This document shows, piece by piece, positions 25,690-35,776 of a DNA stretch of 64,000 nt. The notes below the pieces were generated by a model that saw nothing but the letters and a program-made list of their open reading frames with translations, did no database searches and had not been told where the DNA came from. Position 1 is the stretch's first letter. Each line of letters starts with the position of its first letter. The position numbers were made by a program, and so were the translations under genes. The stretch is from positions 1 through 64,000 of the IMG/VR virus record IMGVR_UViG_3300036985_002546, one strand, 5' to 3'. This DNA comes from a virus.

Positions 25690-27528
25690 TTAATTTACTG
25701 TAACTAATGAATTACCTAATGCGTCAACAGCTCTAGGAAGTTCGTTTTCAAGAACAACTAAGTTTGACGCTGGAAAGACTACAGAAACATCTTTTACACC
25801 TGTTACTTGCATACATCGTCTAATGATTTCTGCAACTATAACATCTTGCCCAATACCAAGGGAATTTATATATCCCTCAATAGATTCTTTAACGCTAGAC
25901 ACTAGATTAATTTCCTGATATCCAGACATTGCTGAAATAGCTATACGTACAGTAATGCGTCTAATAATGGGTGTTTCTACAACTACATGAACGCCTTTTG
26001 CAGCAATTCCAGGGTAATTCACTTGATCGTTAGGGTCTCCTGATAGTACTTTTTGTACTGTAGCGATAAGTCCTGTGTAGTATGTGTAGTTCGCTACAAC
26101 CATAGAACCCACAGCCAAGCCCGTTGCAAATTCCACATCTCCAGTACCACGGTCTACTCTATAGTGAGTACCTTCTGTTTGGAGTTGTACCCCAGCTAGT
26201 GTTCTAACCCATATCTTCAATGAGCCTCTCACTACAGGAATACCTGTTAAGCGGAATCTACGTTCTCCTAATTCTGTGGATTCAGATAGTACGTCAACAA
26301 ATACTACTTCGTCGCTGCTGTTGTGTGTGTTTGCTAGTGCGTCAACTAAAGTTATTTCATTTGGAGGTGCTGTACTATAATCTATAGCTGAATATTGTAC
26401 AATCTCTGTTTGTGCATCATCGTCTGGTGAAACTAAAATATATCCTTCACTTGGAAATGTCGATACTCCCACTGCTTGTATCGCTAGGGATGTGTAGGAA
26501 TCTAATGACGCAATTGGCAGAGTAACGGAGTCTGGTGCAAAACCTGTGCCATCATCTACGTACACAAGAACTTCATCCGGATCAAACAGCTCAATAATGC
26601 TAGCGGTTTGCACCTTTTGTTCTGTAACGGGATCTGTAACACCTAGAGCTGCTTCAGTTAATGCTACTGTATTTCCCTTAGATAAACTCTGAATATGTTG
26701 GTAACCCCTGTCTCTAAAATCAGCATCGGTCTCAAGGTCTCTTCCGCCTGATATAGGGTTGGGGTTAGAGACTAGAGCACCGTCAAAGGCAGGAGATGAT
26801 GCAAATTTTGTAATTTTTTGTGAGCCAACGTTACCTATAGTACCAGGAGTTTCACACTTAACTCGTATAGGTGTGGAGTAGTAGTTACCTGCAATAATCG
26901 TGCCATTTGTTGTAGATACAAAGGTAATGGCTGGGTTTGTTCCCGTTGCTTGTACTTGGACTCTAATACCGGTCCCTAATTGTATGTCGGTTCCGGAAAC
27001 TAAGGTTACTCTCACGTTCCCCATTTCGGAGATATCGTATTCCTGCGTTAACGCTAAACTTAGTGTCAATTCACCGGTGGCCGTGTCATTAGCTGTGATT
27101 GTAGTATCTAATACTTTTATTGTTCCTTCTCCTATTCGTATCGTCGCAGGAAATCCAGTAGTAGGGAATTTAGAGGAATCTTCAACAAGAATACTTGTTG
27201 CCCCTAAATTTGCTGTAAACGATAGAAGCGAGGATGGTTGATTATCATTTGCAACATACACTACTCCAGAAGACGGAGAAGCTTGTAGTGGCCTTAGATT
27301 GTACTCCTTTAACCTGTCATATAGGTCTTGACCAGATGCAGTAGAGATGTTGAAAGAATCCAGTAACTGTGCCATTTGGTAATACTGTTCATCATCTTCT
27401 AGAGCAGCCGCTTCTACCATGGTGCGTATAACAGATCCAATTTGGAAATCAGTTAAATTAGTCTGCATGCGGATAAAATTCCACATGTCATCTCTAATTT
27501 GTGTGAACGTTCGTGGAGTAAAAGCCAT
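25690..27528 (-). CDS. Baseplate J-like protein (gpJ/gp6 family)
   Basis: 612 aa. The N-terminus TFTQIRDDMWNFIRMQTNLTDFQIGSV (read in parts) and AAALEDDEQYYQMAQLL, then ASGQDLYDRLKEYNL, match the start of baseplate_J proteins. The core has TPGTIGNVGS, GGRDLETDADFRDR and LSKGNTVALTEAALGV. The C-terminus has VHVVVETPIIRRITVRIAI and VIVAEIIRRCMQVTGVKDV. J-like proteins form the inner ring of the baseplate wedge in contractile tails. An insertion with SSKFPTTGFPATIRIGEG is shared with the 818-aa neighbour. Confidence 0.9.
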   Translation of the reverse strand: MAFTPRTFTQIRDDMWNFIRMQTNLTDFQIGSVIRTMVEAAALEDDEQYYQMAQLLDSFNISTASGQDLYDRLKEYNLRPLQASPSSGVVYVANDNQPSSLLSFTANLGATSILVEDSSKFPTTGFPATIRIGEGTIKVLDTTITANDTATGELTLSLALTQEYDISEMGNVRVTLVSGTDIQLGTGIRVQVQATGTNPAITFVSTTNGTIIAGNYYSTPIRVKCETPGTIGNVGSQKITKFASSPAFDGALVSNPNPISGGRDLETDADFRDRGYQHIQSLSKGNTVALTEAALGVTDPVTEQKVQTASIIELFDPDEVLVYVDDGTGFAPDSVTLPIASLDSYTSLAIQAVGVSTFPSEGYILVSPDDDAQTEIVQYSAIDYSTAPPNEITLVDALANTHNSSDEVVFVDVLSESTELGERRFRLTGIPVVRGSLKIWVRTLAGVQLQTEGTHYRVDRGTGDVEFATGLAVGSMVVANYTYYTGLIATVQKVLSGDPNDQVNYPGIAAKGVHVVVETPIIRRITVRIAISAMSGYQEINLVSSVKESIEGYINSLGIGQDVIVAEIIRRCMQVTGVKDVSVVFPASNLVVLENELPRAVDALGNSLVTVN

Positions 27529-27532
27529 CTAA

Positions 27533-29374
27533 TTATCTCCTAGTGTCGAAATTTACAGCTAATGATTGATTGACATCAGCTATAGTTAAGTTTGCTGTAA
27601 CAGACAGGACATTTCCATTTAAATCAAATGCTAATTTATTAATCGCATTAATTCTTTCGTCTGAAAGAAGACTATTTCTTACATTGATTTGCCAACCTAC
27701 AAGTGTTCTAATTTTCATTTTAGATCCAATTGGTGCTTGTACTCCGTATGTAGGGTGAAGTGGTAGACTTCCTTGTTCAGTAGAAAATCGTAGTTCAATG
27801 GCTTGTTTTATATTAGATAATCCTTCCGTAATATCTAAATCTCCACCATTACTAACCCCTAAATCCAACAAAACAGTTCCACTTAGTTCTGTGTAAGAAA
27901 TTAGTTTTACATCTCTTCCTAATCTAGCTACTAGAGGATCTACTACCAATAAATCTGGTGCTATGGATGAATCTGCCGATGTTGATGCGGAGGGATATAG
28001 TATTGGGTCTAGTGGTCTTAGAACTGTTCGACCATCTCCTGTAGGATCTACATAAGGAGGAGATAATCTGTTTGCAATTACTAATTCTTTCCAACGCGAA
28101 GCATCACCTAGTAGTCTATAAGCTAAACTATAAATATTATCGTTGCCAGAGATAGTAGCTACGCGTTTTGCGTTGCTGACAACAGTGTTAAGTACGTTAG
28201 TTGGATCCTTACTTTTTCGAGGGAATTGATTACCTAGCGCAGGATCACTGTATGGGTACCGTCTTCTAGCAATTACGGACGTATCTTGATCTGTGTATAA
28301 TTCGTCAATATTAAATATTTGCGTTAAGGATTTAGCGAATTCTTTGGCGGAATGGCTGACGGTACAAGTTGCTGTAAGAGTGTTTGCATTAATTGGACGT
28401 GGTGTAGTTCCGTAACCTCTTGCTGCATAATCCAAATCTTGCAATTCAGCAAAAAATTCGTATGAGGTTTTTGATAATAAAGAAACACTAGATCTTGGCA
28501 TACCTAGTATTCGAGTGGCGCCTGTAATGACATTGGTAACTGCGTTTAATACATCTGTACCGTTTGTAAGAAATCTGTTAACCGTTACTTGAGCTTTTGT
28601 ACTCAGTTTATCCATATTATTTTTCATATCAGTGATAGATTTGGATAAACGCTTTGATGACTCACTAAGACGTTCGTTAAATCGAGCTACACCAGTTAAC
28701 TCTTTGTGAGAATCTTGATTATCCTTGTGTGCTTTATCGACAAATTCTAACCTTCTAATCGTTCGCAATTGAATTTCATAGTTAAACGTAATTGGAGATG
28801 ATGCATCACGAGGTGTTCTAAAAGACAAAGGTTCTACTTGGTAGAACTCACCTTCTTTACCATTCTGCCATACCATTTTGTATTTATAAGCTAGATTAGG
28901 ATCTCTCTTAATATCCATGTAGTTACGAAATAAATTTCGTAAATTCATAAAATCATCAAAGCCTGTGGTATCTCCTTCTTTGTATGATGCACCATTAGCA
29001 GTAGGACGTACTCCGGTGGTTCCACGAATAGTAATGGTTTTGTATAAACTTCCTTGGTGTTCTATAAATTGGCTACCATCTTGTGTTGGTTGTATGTTTA
29101 CTGCAACAGGTTCATCCATATCAATGCTTTTTGGATTTACAGTAAAAATATACTCTAGTTTAGAGAAGGTTTCTGAATCAGATGGAGTACTGTCAAGACT
29201 GGTAGAACTCATAGGCATAATGGCTAATGCATAAAGATTATTCGCTCTTCCTGGTGTTGAGATAGACCAGTTTTTTCTTAGGTCATCTGACACACTCGTA
29301 GTTGTGGATTGCCCTTGTAACTGTGTAGGGATTAGTTCAAAACCTTTTTGAGAGTTTAGGTTATCTGTTGTCAT
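27533..29374 (-). CDS. LysM plus gp25-like baseplate fusion protein
   Basis: 613 aa. The N-terminal third has FTVNPKSIDMDEPV and ITIRGTTGVRPT, as in baseplate proteins that join tube and hub. A LysM-like unit follows at about 410-455 (ATISGNDNIYSLAYRLLGDA, WKELVIANRL), as in T4 gp53. The last ~115 residues match the gp25/W family (GLSNIKQAIELRFSTEQGSL, LHPTYGVQ, RNSLLSDERI). So two wedge components that are separate in T4 are one chain here. It lies directly upstream of the J-type protein, as expected. Confidence 0.85.
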   Translation of the reverse strand: MTTDNLNSQKGFELIPTQLQGQSTTTSVSDDLRKNWSISTPGRANNLYALAIMPMSSTSLDSTPSDSETFSKLEYIFTVNPKSIDMDEPVAVNIQPTQDGSQFIEHQGSLYKTITIRGTTGVRPTANGASYKEGDTTGFDDFMNLRNLFRNYMDIKRDPNLAYKYKMVWQNGKEGEFYQVEPLSFRTPRDASSPITFNYEIQLRTIRRLEFVDKAHKDNQDSHKELTGVARFNERLSESSKRLSKSITDMKNNMDKLSTKAQVTVNRFLTNGTDVLNAVTNVITGATRILGMPRSSVSLLSKTSYEFFAELQDLDYAARGYGTTPRPINANTLTATCTVSHSAKEFAKSLTQIFNIDELYTDQDTSVIARRRYPYSDPALGNQFPRKSKDPTNVLNTVVSNAKRVATISGNDNIYSLAYRLLGDASRWKELVIANRLSPPYVDPTGDGRTVLRPLDPILYPSASTSADSSIAPDLLVVDPLVARLGRDVKLISYTELSGTVLLDLGVSNGGDLDITEGLSNIKQAIELRFSTEQGSLPLHPTYGVQAPIGSKMKIRTLVGWQINVRNSLLSDERINAINKLAFDLNGNVLSVTANLTIADVNQSLAVNFDTRR

Positions 29375-29376
29375 GA

Positions 29377-29898
29377 TTATACCAACTTACCTACTATGCT
29401 TGGTGGTGTAGCTGTAACTACAGTTTGTGTGTATGTGTCAAACAGTGTTGCATGTTGTTCCGCGGCTTCAACAGCAGTTATACCCGGAAGGGGTATTGTC
29501 ATATTACTAATCCACGTAGTTTCTAATGCACTGCTTAGTACTGTAGTACCAGCACTACTGTCTGTAACAGTAGAGGAATCAGTAAACAGCATACCAATCC
29601 AAAATGTTCCTAATGCGGAACCAACTCCGTTTGCAACTGAAGCTATATCTGTAGCTTGAAATGCTAATGTCAATAATCCGGATAATGCTGTTTCCGCTAA
29701 GTCTATCGAAGTCTGTATAGGTGTACCTCCACCAGGAGGCGTTGGTGTTGCATCTTTTGCATAGTTTGTGTATACTTTTGCCCACTTTTGACCAGCTTCC
29801 ACTACATCCTTTGGCCAGGTATAATTACCTTGGTCGTCTAGTGGTTTACCTTCAAACAACTCTAATAAAGCATCTTTTAGTGCAGTTTTATTCAGCAT
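29377..29898 (-). CDS. Putative baseplate protein, unrecognised
   Basis: 173 aa. It opens with a helical segment (LKDALLELFEGKP, AGQKWAKVYTNYAKD), then a Pro/Gly linker (TPPGGGTP) and an Ala/Thr/Ser-rich part. The middle (LSGLLTLAFQATDIA, GSALGTFWIGMLF) is hydrophobic but not a clear membrane helix. The ATG at 29898 overlaps the stop of the spike gene by one base. Its place between spike and LysM-gp25 suggests a baseplate hub or assembly factor. Confidence 0.65.
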   Translation of the reverse strand: MLNKTALKDALLELFEGKPLDDQGNYTWPKDVVEAGQKWAKVYTNYAKDATPTPPGGGTPIQTSIDLAETALSGLLTLAFQATDIASVANGVGSALGTFWIGMLFTDSSTVTDSSAGTTVLSSALETTWISNMTIPLPGITAVEAAEQHATLFDTYTQTVVTATPPSIVGKLV

Positions 29899-30947
29899 TA
29901 TGCTTTATCTTTCTTTACAAATACAAACTGTGAAAGATGATTTTGTAATTCTAACTTCATACTTCCAAAAACATCAATATTTAATGGAACACTTGAAGTT
30001 CCTAACGGAGTAGATACAGTTATCAGCATTATATTGGTAATTAACTTATCTAAAAATGTATTCAGCAAATCACCCAGCACAGCGTGTTGATCTGCATCCA
30101 TACCCAGCTTAATATCGCCTTGTGGGGTGGATACGTTAACATTACCACGTTGTGCGGTTAAATTTACCTCTTCTCCAGCACAAGCAGATACAGATGTTTG
30201 TGTAAGCTTTAATGACGTATTAGAAGTATTTCTAGATTGAGGTTGTTCATTTGGTCCCCAAAGGAACTCAGGTTCGTTTGGATCTCCTTTAACAAAAGGA
30301 TTAAAGTTAACCTCAAACTCCCTTTCAGGTTTCATAGAAACCCGAATGTCCCCTCCTACGGCTTCAGGTTTACGTGTATTACCTGAAGTTTTTGGTCTAT
30401 TGGCTTCTTGTGTATCAACTAGTATTGAACCCTTACTTGTTGTAACTACTCTAGTACCTTGAAATCGTTTAGCAAATCTACGACCTTCGGTAACTATTGC
30501 TGCATCGGTTTTATTCGCTGGGTGTGGCCACCACGTTACCATAAAAGGTGACGCTATGTTTCCTCCGATAAAGTCCACAACGCACCAATCACCATTGTAT
30601 CTAGTAGGATTCGTCTCCTTTTCAGTTTCGGCATCATCAATTGTACCCGTAGTGCCTCTCGGTAACTCTTCTTCATAGTTATCAAAACCTGTAGATCCAC
30701 TTGGGGTTATTGTGACATTATCAATAATCCACGGACTATCTGAACCGTCGTTAACAACTAATACACGTGCTTGTGCGTGTGACCCAAAGCCATCTCTAGC
30801 ATTAGAACTTGATGTATTGTGTGGATCGTTGGATTTGAATACATTCAGCACTACACCCAACACAGGGTAGGTCACATTCATATGACCGTAATCACTAGCG
30901 TTGAAATTTAGGCCACTAGGTATTACAGTTCCGTCAATCGTTCTCAT
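29898..30947 (-). CDS. Baseplate spike protein (gpV/gp5-like)
   Basis: 349 aa. The N-terminal region has YPVLGVVLNVF, HAQARVLVVND and the OB-fold-like stretch GDWCVVDFIGGN, ASPFMVTWWP. The middle (KGSILVDTQEA, GGDIRVSMKP) and C-terminus (EEVNLTAQRGNVNVSTPQGD, IKLGMD) form short beta repeats like the needle of gpV-type spikes. The ending is a helix then a beta strand. It overlaps the hub gene by one base. In contractile tails the spike sits below the hub and pierces the outer membrane. Confidence 0.78.
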   Translation of the reverse strand: MRTIDGTVIPSGLNFNASDYGHMNVTYPVLGVVLNVFKSNDPHNTSSSNARDGFGSHAQARVLVVNDGSDSPWIIDNVTITPSGSTGFDNYEEELPRGTTGTIDDAETEKETNPTRYNGDWCVVDFIGGNIASPFMVTWWPHPANKTDAAIVTEGRRFAKRFQGTRVVTTSKGSILVDTQEANRPKTSGNTRKPEAVGGDIRVSMKPEREFEVNFNPFVKGDPNEPEFLWGPNEQPQSRNTSNTSLKLTQTSVSACAGEEVNLTAQRGNVNVSTPQGDIKLGMDADQHAVLGDLLNTFLDKLITNIMLITVSTPLGTSSVPLNIDVFGSMKLELQNHLSQFVFVKKDKA

Positions 30948-33700
30948 TATAAAGTCACCTTAGAATTAGGATCTGATGATAGTCCTACTTCTTGTTCAGC
31001 ACGTGGGTAATTTTGTACCCAGTTATCGCAGTAACTTTGAGCGTTAGGACTAATCACTCTAGGATCAAACCCTTGTTTTGCTGCATCATTCCAAGTTTTA
31101 CTTCCACTACGCCAACCTACATATGCTAAACGAAGATGTTGATCTAGGGGTAATGGGTTTGGTTTACCATTGAGTGATTTGTTGATGGTAGTGAGACGTT
31201 GTCGCATTATCTCTGTTCCTAGCATGATATTAGTGTTTGGGTCATATAGGTCTTCAACACTAACCCCATATTTTGCCATTCTCTGATACTCTGACAACGC
31301 ATTAATCTGCATCAATCCATGACTTTGTTCATTGGACGAAATATTAGGTGGTGGGCTAATTTGTCCATTACTTTCAATTAAAATAGTATTTATCACCCAG
31401 ACTAAATCTAGTTTTCTCGCTAAAGCCCACTTTCGTGCTATCTCTAGTACTTCTTTAGTAATGTGTCCCCCTTTACCTTTACTCTTGGTTGGCTTTTGCT
31501 TGGCTACAAGTTTAGGCGGTTGTGGTGCATCTGGAATATCAGCTTTTACACCATCTGGAATAGTTGACTTTCCGTTATAAGCTAACTCGTAACCTACGTT
31601 AGAATTATTACTTACCAAACGCATCATTTCATCAGTTTCAATAGATGCTGTATTACTAGGACCGTTTGTACCCACATAGGCCATAGTATCATATACTCTA
31701 AACGCTTGTGCAAGTCGTCCAGTACTAGTTCTATTTCCACTTTTATTTCTAATTAATGTTTTACCTTGTGTAAAGAACATAGGGTATACATAGGACAAAT
31801 ACGGATCATTTCGTTGTCCGCGAGACACTTCTACCGTAGTCTGTAGTATACCTGCGTTAGATCCTGCTGTATACTGCCACGTATGATTTACTGAATCAAC
31901 ATAGTAACTTTCATGTCTACTTTCCCAATCCAATCTATACCCTACACGTATCTCAGGCATACCACGTAAAGTAATGGTTCCATTTAAGTATTCCACATTA
32001 TGCTGATACCAATGGTCTAGTAGCAGTGTCCACCGAGCTAAATTTTTACGAGGAAATGCGAAATCAGCATCTCCAGGATACACTGCAAACTCAGTTGGTA
32101 TTTCCTTAGTTCTCAAACCATGACGTGCTATAGAAATCTGATTAACGATGGGAGAAAAACTAGATAACATTTCTCTCCAATACGTCTCTTGAACTCCTGG
32201 AATACGTGCAAATATTTGGTGCAAGTTAAATACATGCTCATCACTACGTCCAAGCTTAACGTTGGAGACGTCACCGTTATCAATTTTAACAATATCAATA
32301 TGTTTGATAGGTTTTTGTGACTTATCAAACCTATTTTTCATAGGGTGTAGTGGCTGTTTATACTCGTAAGTTTTTCGTCCTGATTGGTTACTTGGTGTAG
32401 CAAAAACTGGGCCAAGTAATATTAAACTAGAAGTATTAGACTCTATTGGATTCGAGTTTGCACTAGAAACTAAACCACCCAAATCTATTGACTCTACAAC
32501 AGAGTAGGGATATTCTCTAAAAATTACAGAAGGTTGGTACTGGACTGCTGGAACGGTAATGCCAAACTCGCCCATACCGTTGGTGTTTATACCTAATTCG
32601 TCTGGTTCCGTAGAATAGGAATCACAATCAGCTAAACCACCACCAGGACCAATAGGTCTTAAATCGAAGATTAATTCATTGATAGTCTCGTGTGCGTGGC
32701 CATACAGATACTGGGCTAGCGTAGGATTAGCCATGGTCCACATAGCTTCGTTGGTTCTGTAACCATCAATAGCTAGGTGTTCTATAAAATCTAGATTTAA
32801 AAGGTCAAATAAACCTGTAGGTGATGTAGGATCTGCTGATCTCTTAATTAGAGTTCTTAGTGCGTACAAGTCAGCGTTACCAGATAAATCTAACGCAGCT
32901 GCGTATTGCTCTTGATTTACTACTGATTGAGAATCTTCAGCTTTCTCTTTTTGTTCAGTAAGTTTGTTTACGTACTTAAATAATGCGTCAATTTCCTGAT
33001 CAATTATAGTGGGATCCATTCCTAATGACGCAATAAGTTTTCTTACGTTATCAGGTAACTGATCTTTAGCTTGCTGAATTTTATCTTGACGTTTTGTTAA
33101 TAAAAATGCGCGTCTAGATGCTGCGTAACTCGTTGGTAAATTCCACTGTTGTGCAAAACCTAGGATAATTTGTAGACAATTTCGTAGAAAATCTGCTGGA
33201 GAACCTGAAATCTGCATACCCGCTTGTCGTAACGCAGTACCAAAACCAGACGACTGTCCAATAATAGCGGTTCCTTTGTAGAGATTAATTAAATCATCTA
33301 GTTTGGAACGCATCATATCATTAAAATACAAGCTAGTTTTTTCAATAGCTTTTTGGAAGTCAGAACCTATAACAATGTAGCGTGTAATCATACCTCCGTT
33401 GCTATCCACAGATTCACTACGCTCGATTCTATCAATATATCCGAACATTGTTCGAACGAACCCACGCTTCCCATCACCTGGATCGAAATAAATGTTAACT
33501 ACATCATCCGGAGACAACAATCCCATGTAGTTCTGTGTTGGGATTAAGTGTACTTGAAACTTACCACTACTTTTTATAGACTTACTTGTAGTAACTTGTA
33601 CTACATCTTTTGTTAAATCCACCATACCGTAGACGTGTGAGTCTACGCGAACAATAACACGTGTATGTTGGTATTCAGTTTTAGGCGCGGTTAAAGGCAT
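30947..33700 (-). CDS. Tail hub protein with C-terminal lytic transglycosylase
   Basis: 917 aa. The N-terminal ~150 residues (VIVRVDSHVYGMVDLT, YMGLLSPDDVVNIYFDPGDG) fit hub proteins of the gp27/D type. The middle is helical with a KLTEQKEKAED stretch. After a Lys/Gly linker (KPTKSKGKGGH) the last ~160 residues form an SLT-type transglycosylase: ARKWALARKLDLVWVINTIL, catalytic Glu in LIESNG, SHGLMQINAL, LGTEIMRQRL, LAYVGW. This enzyme would open peptidoglycan during DNA entry. It lies right after the tape measure. Confidence 0.87.
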   Translation of the reverse strand: MPLTAPKTEYQHTRVIVRVDSHVYGMVDLTKDVVQVTTSKSIKSSGKFQVHLIPTQNYMGLLSPDDVVNIYFDPGDGKRGFVRTMFGYIDRIERSESVDSNGGMITRYIVIGSDFQKAIEKTSLYFNDMMRSKLDDLINLYKGTAIIGQSSGFGTALRQAGMQISGSPADFLRNCLQIILGFAQQWNLPTSYAASRRAFLLTKRQDKIQQAKDQLPDNVRKLIASLGMDPTIIDQEIDALFKYVNKLTEQKEKAEDSQSVVNQEQYAAALDLSGNADLYALRTLIKRSADPTSPTGLFDLLNLDFIEHLAIDGYRTNEAMWTMANPTLAQYLYGHAHETINELIFDLRPIGPGGGLADCDSYSTEPDELGINTNGMGEFGITVPAVQYQPSVIFREYPYSVVESIDLGGLVSSANSNPIESNTSSLILLGPVFATPSNQSGRKTYEYKQPLHPMKNRFDKSQKPIKHIDIVKIDNGDVSNVKLGRSDEHVFNLHQIFARIPGVQETYWREMLSSFSPIVNQISIARHGLRTKEIPTEFAVYPGDADFAFPRKNLARWTLLLDHWYQHNVEYLNGTITLRGMPEIRVGYRLDWESRHESYYVDSVNHTWQYTAGSNAGILQTTVEVSRGQRNDPYLSYVYPMFFTQGKTLIRNKSGNRTSTGRLAQAFRVYDTMAYVGTNGPSNTASIETDEMMRLVSNNSNVGYELAYNGKSTIPDGVKADIPDAPQPPKLVAKQKPTKSKGKGGHITKEVLEIARKWALARKLDLVWVINTILIESNGQISPPPNISSNEQSHGLMQINALSEYQRMAKYGVSVEDLYDPNTNIMLGTEIMRQRLTTINKSLNGKPNPLPLDQHLRLAYVGWRSGSKTWNDAAKQGFDPRVISPNAQSYCDNWVQNYPRAEQEVGLSSDPNSKVTL

Positions 33701-33705
33701 ATGTA

Positions 33706-35775
33706 TTATTGACGTCCTGGTTGATTTTTAGTCCAAGGATTCTTGTTTCGATAAGGAACAGACCCCATATTAACACCTGCATTTAATCCAACACCTACTG
33801 CATGATACACTAGGTTAGGATCCATGTTTGATGATTCTGGTACACTAGTCATATTACCACTAAAGGAACCAACAGCTGATGTTAAATCTTCCAGAGTTTT
33901 TTGTAGTTTAGTCAAATCTGATTCAACACTTTGAAATCGTTTAGCTTTTGTTGTAGCCTGAGTAACTTCTTCCGGAGTAAACTCTGTTCTAGGTCCTTGT
34001 AGAGGCCCTAGATAACTACGTGCAGAACGAGCTACATCATTATCTCGTTGTATAGCAGCTAGTTGTTCTGGATTTAAATTACCAGGATTATCTGTTACTA
34101 GCTTTCTTCTCTTGCTTTCTAGTCTATCAAGAGCTTCAGTGTCTCCAATTCTTAAAGCTACAGCTTCTTGCTTCTTGTAGTGTTCTAATCGTCGTTGAAC
34201 TAACTCTTCGTTAGGACCACCCCTAGCCCCAACAAACTTAAGAATGCCGTCAAGAATATCTTCTTGTACGTCAGTCATATATTCAAACATAGGAGCAGCA
34301 TCTTCACCTAACATGAAACTGCGGTCAAACTTTTGTGCCATTTTTTCTAGGTGTGTACCGGAATCCACCATAGCTTGTCTAGCTTTTTGTTCTAATGTTC
34401 CTTGATTATCCTCAATTACTTTTAATAGTTGCTTTTCAGTTTCTTCTGAAGCATCCCCACTTTCATAGATTTTCTGCAACAAGTCACCCTGTTGCATAGT
34501 AAACCCACCCTGCTGTCGTAGCATCAAAGACCGTACACCTTTTTGCTCAAAACCCGCACCTGGAGCTATTGTGTATAGGTTTTTCATTACTTGACGGAAT
34601 TTATCTATTGCGTCTGTGCCTTTTTTACCTCCAAATAAACCCTCACCCATTTCGTATTCAGATTTCATGTAACTCTTTGTAGAACCTGGTAAACCATACC
34701 CAGTAGCTAGCATACGCATCAAAGACTTACCCTCTTCACCACCGCCAGGATTTCGAACCATCTCGTCAAATGTATCTAATAAGTTAGTTGCTCGTTCGCC
34801 TTTAGCTCCTGTAAATCCAGCTTTGTTAAACAGTGCAGCAAGATTACCAATACCCTCCAAATTGACGTCACCAGCCATATATTTGACTTGTTTTTGAGCT
34901 AGCTGGTCAACACCTTTCATAAATTCTGGTGCTAGAGCTTTAGGTAACGTAGATGCGATTGCTGCTGCGTGTAATTTAGCTATAGCTTTTTCGCCAGTAT
35001 CGGTTTCTCCTTGTTGCTGACCAAACTGATAGCCACTTAGACGTAATGTCTTCATAAGTTCGGCTACATCGCTCTCATTCATGCCGGTAGCACGTGTACC
35101 TGTCATCAATGCGCGGGTAGCGTTAGTACCTGTAACTCTAGCTGCGATATCTTGTAAATCAGCGCGATCTTGGATGTTGTAGCCAAGATTAGCACCTTCA
35201 CCTGTTTCCACAGCTCTATTACGTAAATTCCCTAACCCTAAACCAATTGATTTTCCAAATGATTTTTGCGTAGCTAAAAAGGTTTCATATCCTCTAGACA
35301 AACCACCCATGGCCATACCAGCGCCTGCACCAGCCAACAGTCCTAGTATGGGACCACCAATTTTACCAATTGCACCAAGACCACTAAATAAACCTCCTCC
35401 ACCACCTCCACCTCCTCCAGTAGCCCCTCCACCACCCCCTCTACCACCAGACAAAGCTTTTGAAATTCTCTGTATTAGAGGTACTTGCCGTGTTTGTTCC
35501 TTAGTGATTACTTTTGCAGCATCTGATTGTTTTTTTAGTTCTTTAGATATATGAGTTTGTGCTTTTTGAGCTTTAAGTATATCCGGTAGATTTTCTGAGT
35601 AGCCATTACCTAGAATGTCATTCTGCGTCTTAAGTTCTTTTGCTTGTCGTACACGTCGTTTATGTTGTCTATCTTCAATAGTAACAGTTCTACCCGCAGC
35701 TTTTTCTAACTCATTAATAGCACGACGTATTTCAGAAATATCTGCATTAACTTTAAGCTTGAATTGCGACTCCAT
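33706..35775 (-). CDS. Tail tape measure protein
   Basis: 689 aa. The helical, charged N-terminus (DISEIRRAINELEKAAGR) is followed by a Gly-rich linker at ~110-140 and a hydrophobic segment (GPILGLLAGAGAGMAMGG) that could cross the host membrane at infection. The rest is long helix with few cysteines. Length is modest, so a tail of roughly 100 nm would be expected by the usual 1.5 angstrom per residue. Its identity comes from composition and from lying right after the two chaperone frames, with the hub next. Confidence 0.85.
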   Translation of the reverse strand: MESQFKLKVNADISEIRRAINELEKAAGRTVTIEDRQHKRRVRQAKELKTQNDILGNGYSENLPDILKAQKAQTHISKELKKQSDAAKVITKEQTRQVPLIQRISKALSGGRGGGGGATGGGGGGGGGLFSGLGAIGKIGGPILGLLAGAGAGMAMGGLSRGYETFLATQKSFGKSIGLGLGNLRNRAVETGEGANLGYNIQDRADLQDIAARVTGTNATRALMTGTRATGMNESDVAELMKTLRLSGYQFGQQQGETDTGEKAIAKLHAAAIASTLPKALAPEFMKGVDQLAQKQVKYMAGDVNLEGIGNLAALFNKAGFTGAKGERATNLLDTFDEMVRNPGGGEEGKSLMRMLATGYGLPGSTKSYMKSEYEMGEGLFGGKKGTDAIDKFRQVMKNLYTIAPGAGFEQKGVRSLMLRQQGGFTMQQGDLLQKIYESGDASEETEKQLLKVIEDNQGTLEQKARQAMVDSGTHLEKMAQKFDRSFMLGEDAAPMFEYMTDVQEDILDGILKFVGARGGPNEELVQRRLEHYKKQEAVALRIGDTEALDRLESKRRKLVTDNPGNLNPEQLAAIQRDNDVARSARSYLGPLQGPRTEFTPEEVTQATTKAKRFQSVESDLTKLQKTLEDLTSAVGSFSGNMTSVPESSNMDPNLVYHAVGVGLNAGVNMGSVPYRNKNPWTKNQPGRQ

Positions 35776-35776
35776 G

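Noticed and set aside
29579-29785. 68-aa minus-strand frame inside the 173-aa baseplate gene
   Set aside because: Out-of-frame shadow with unusual His/Trp/Arg composition and no ribosome site.
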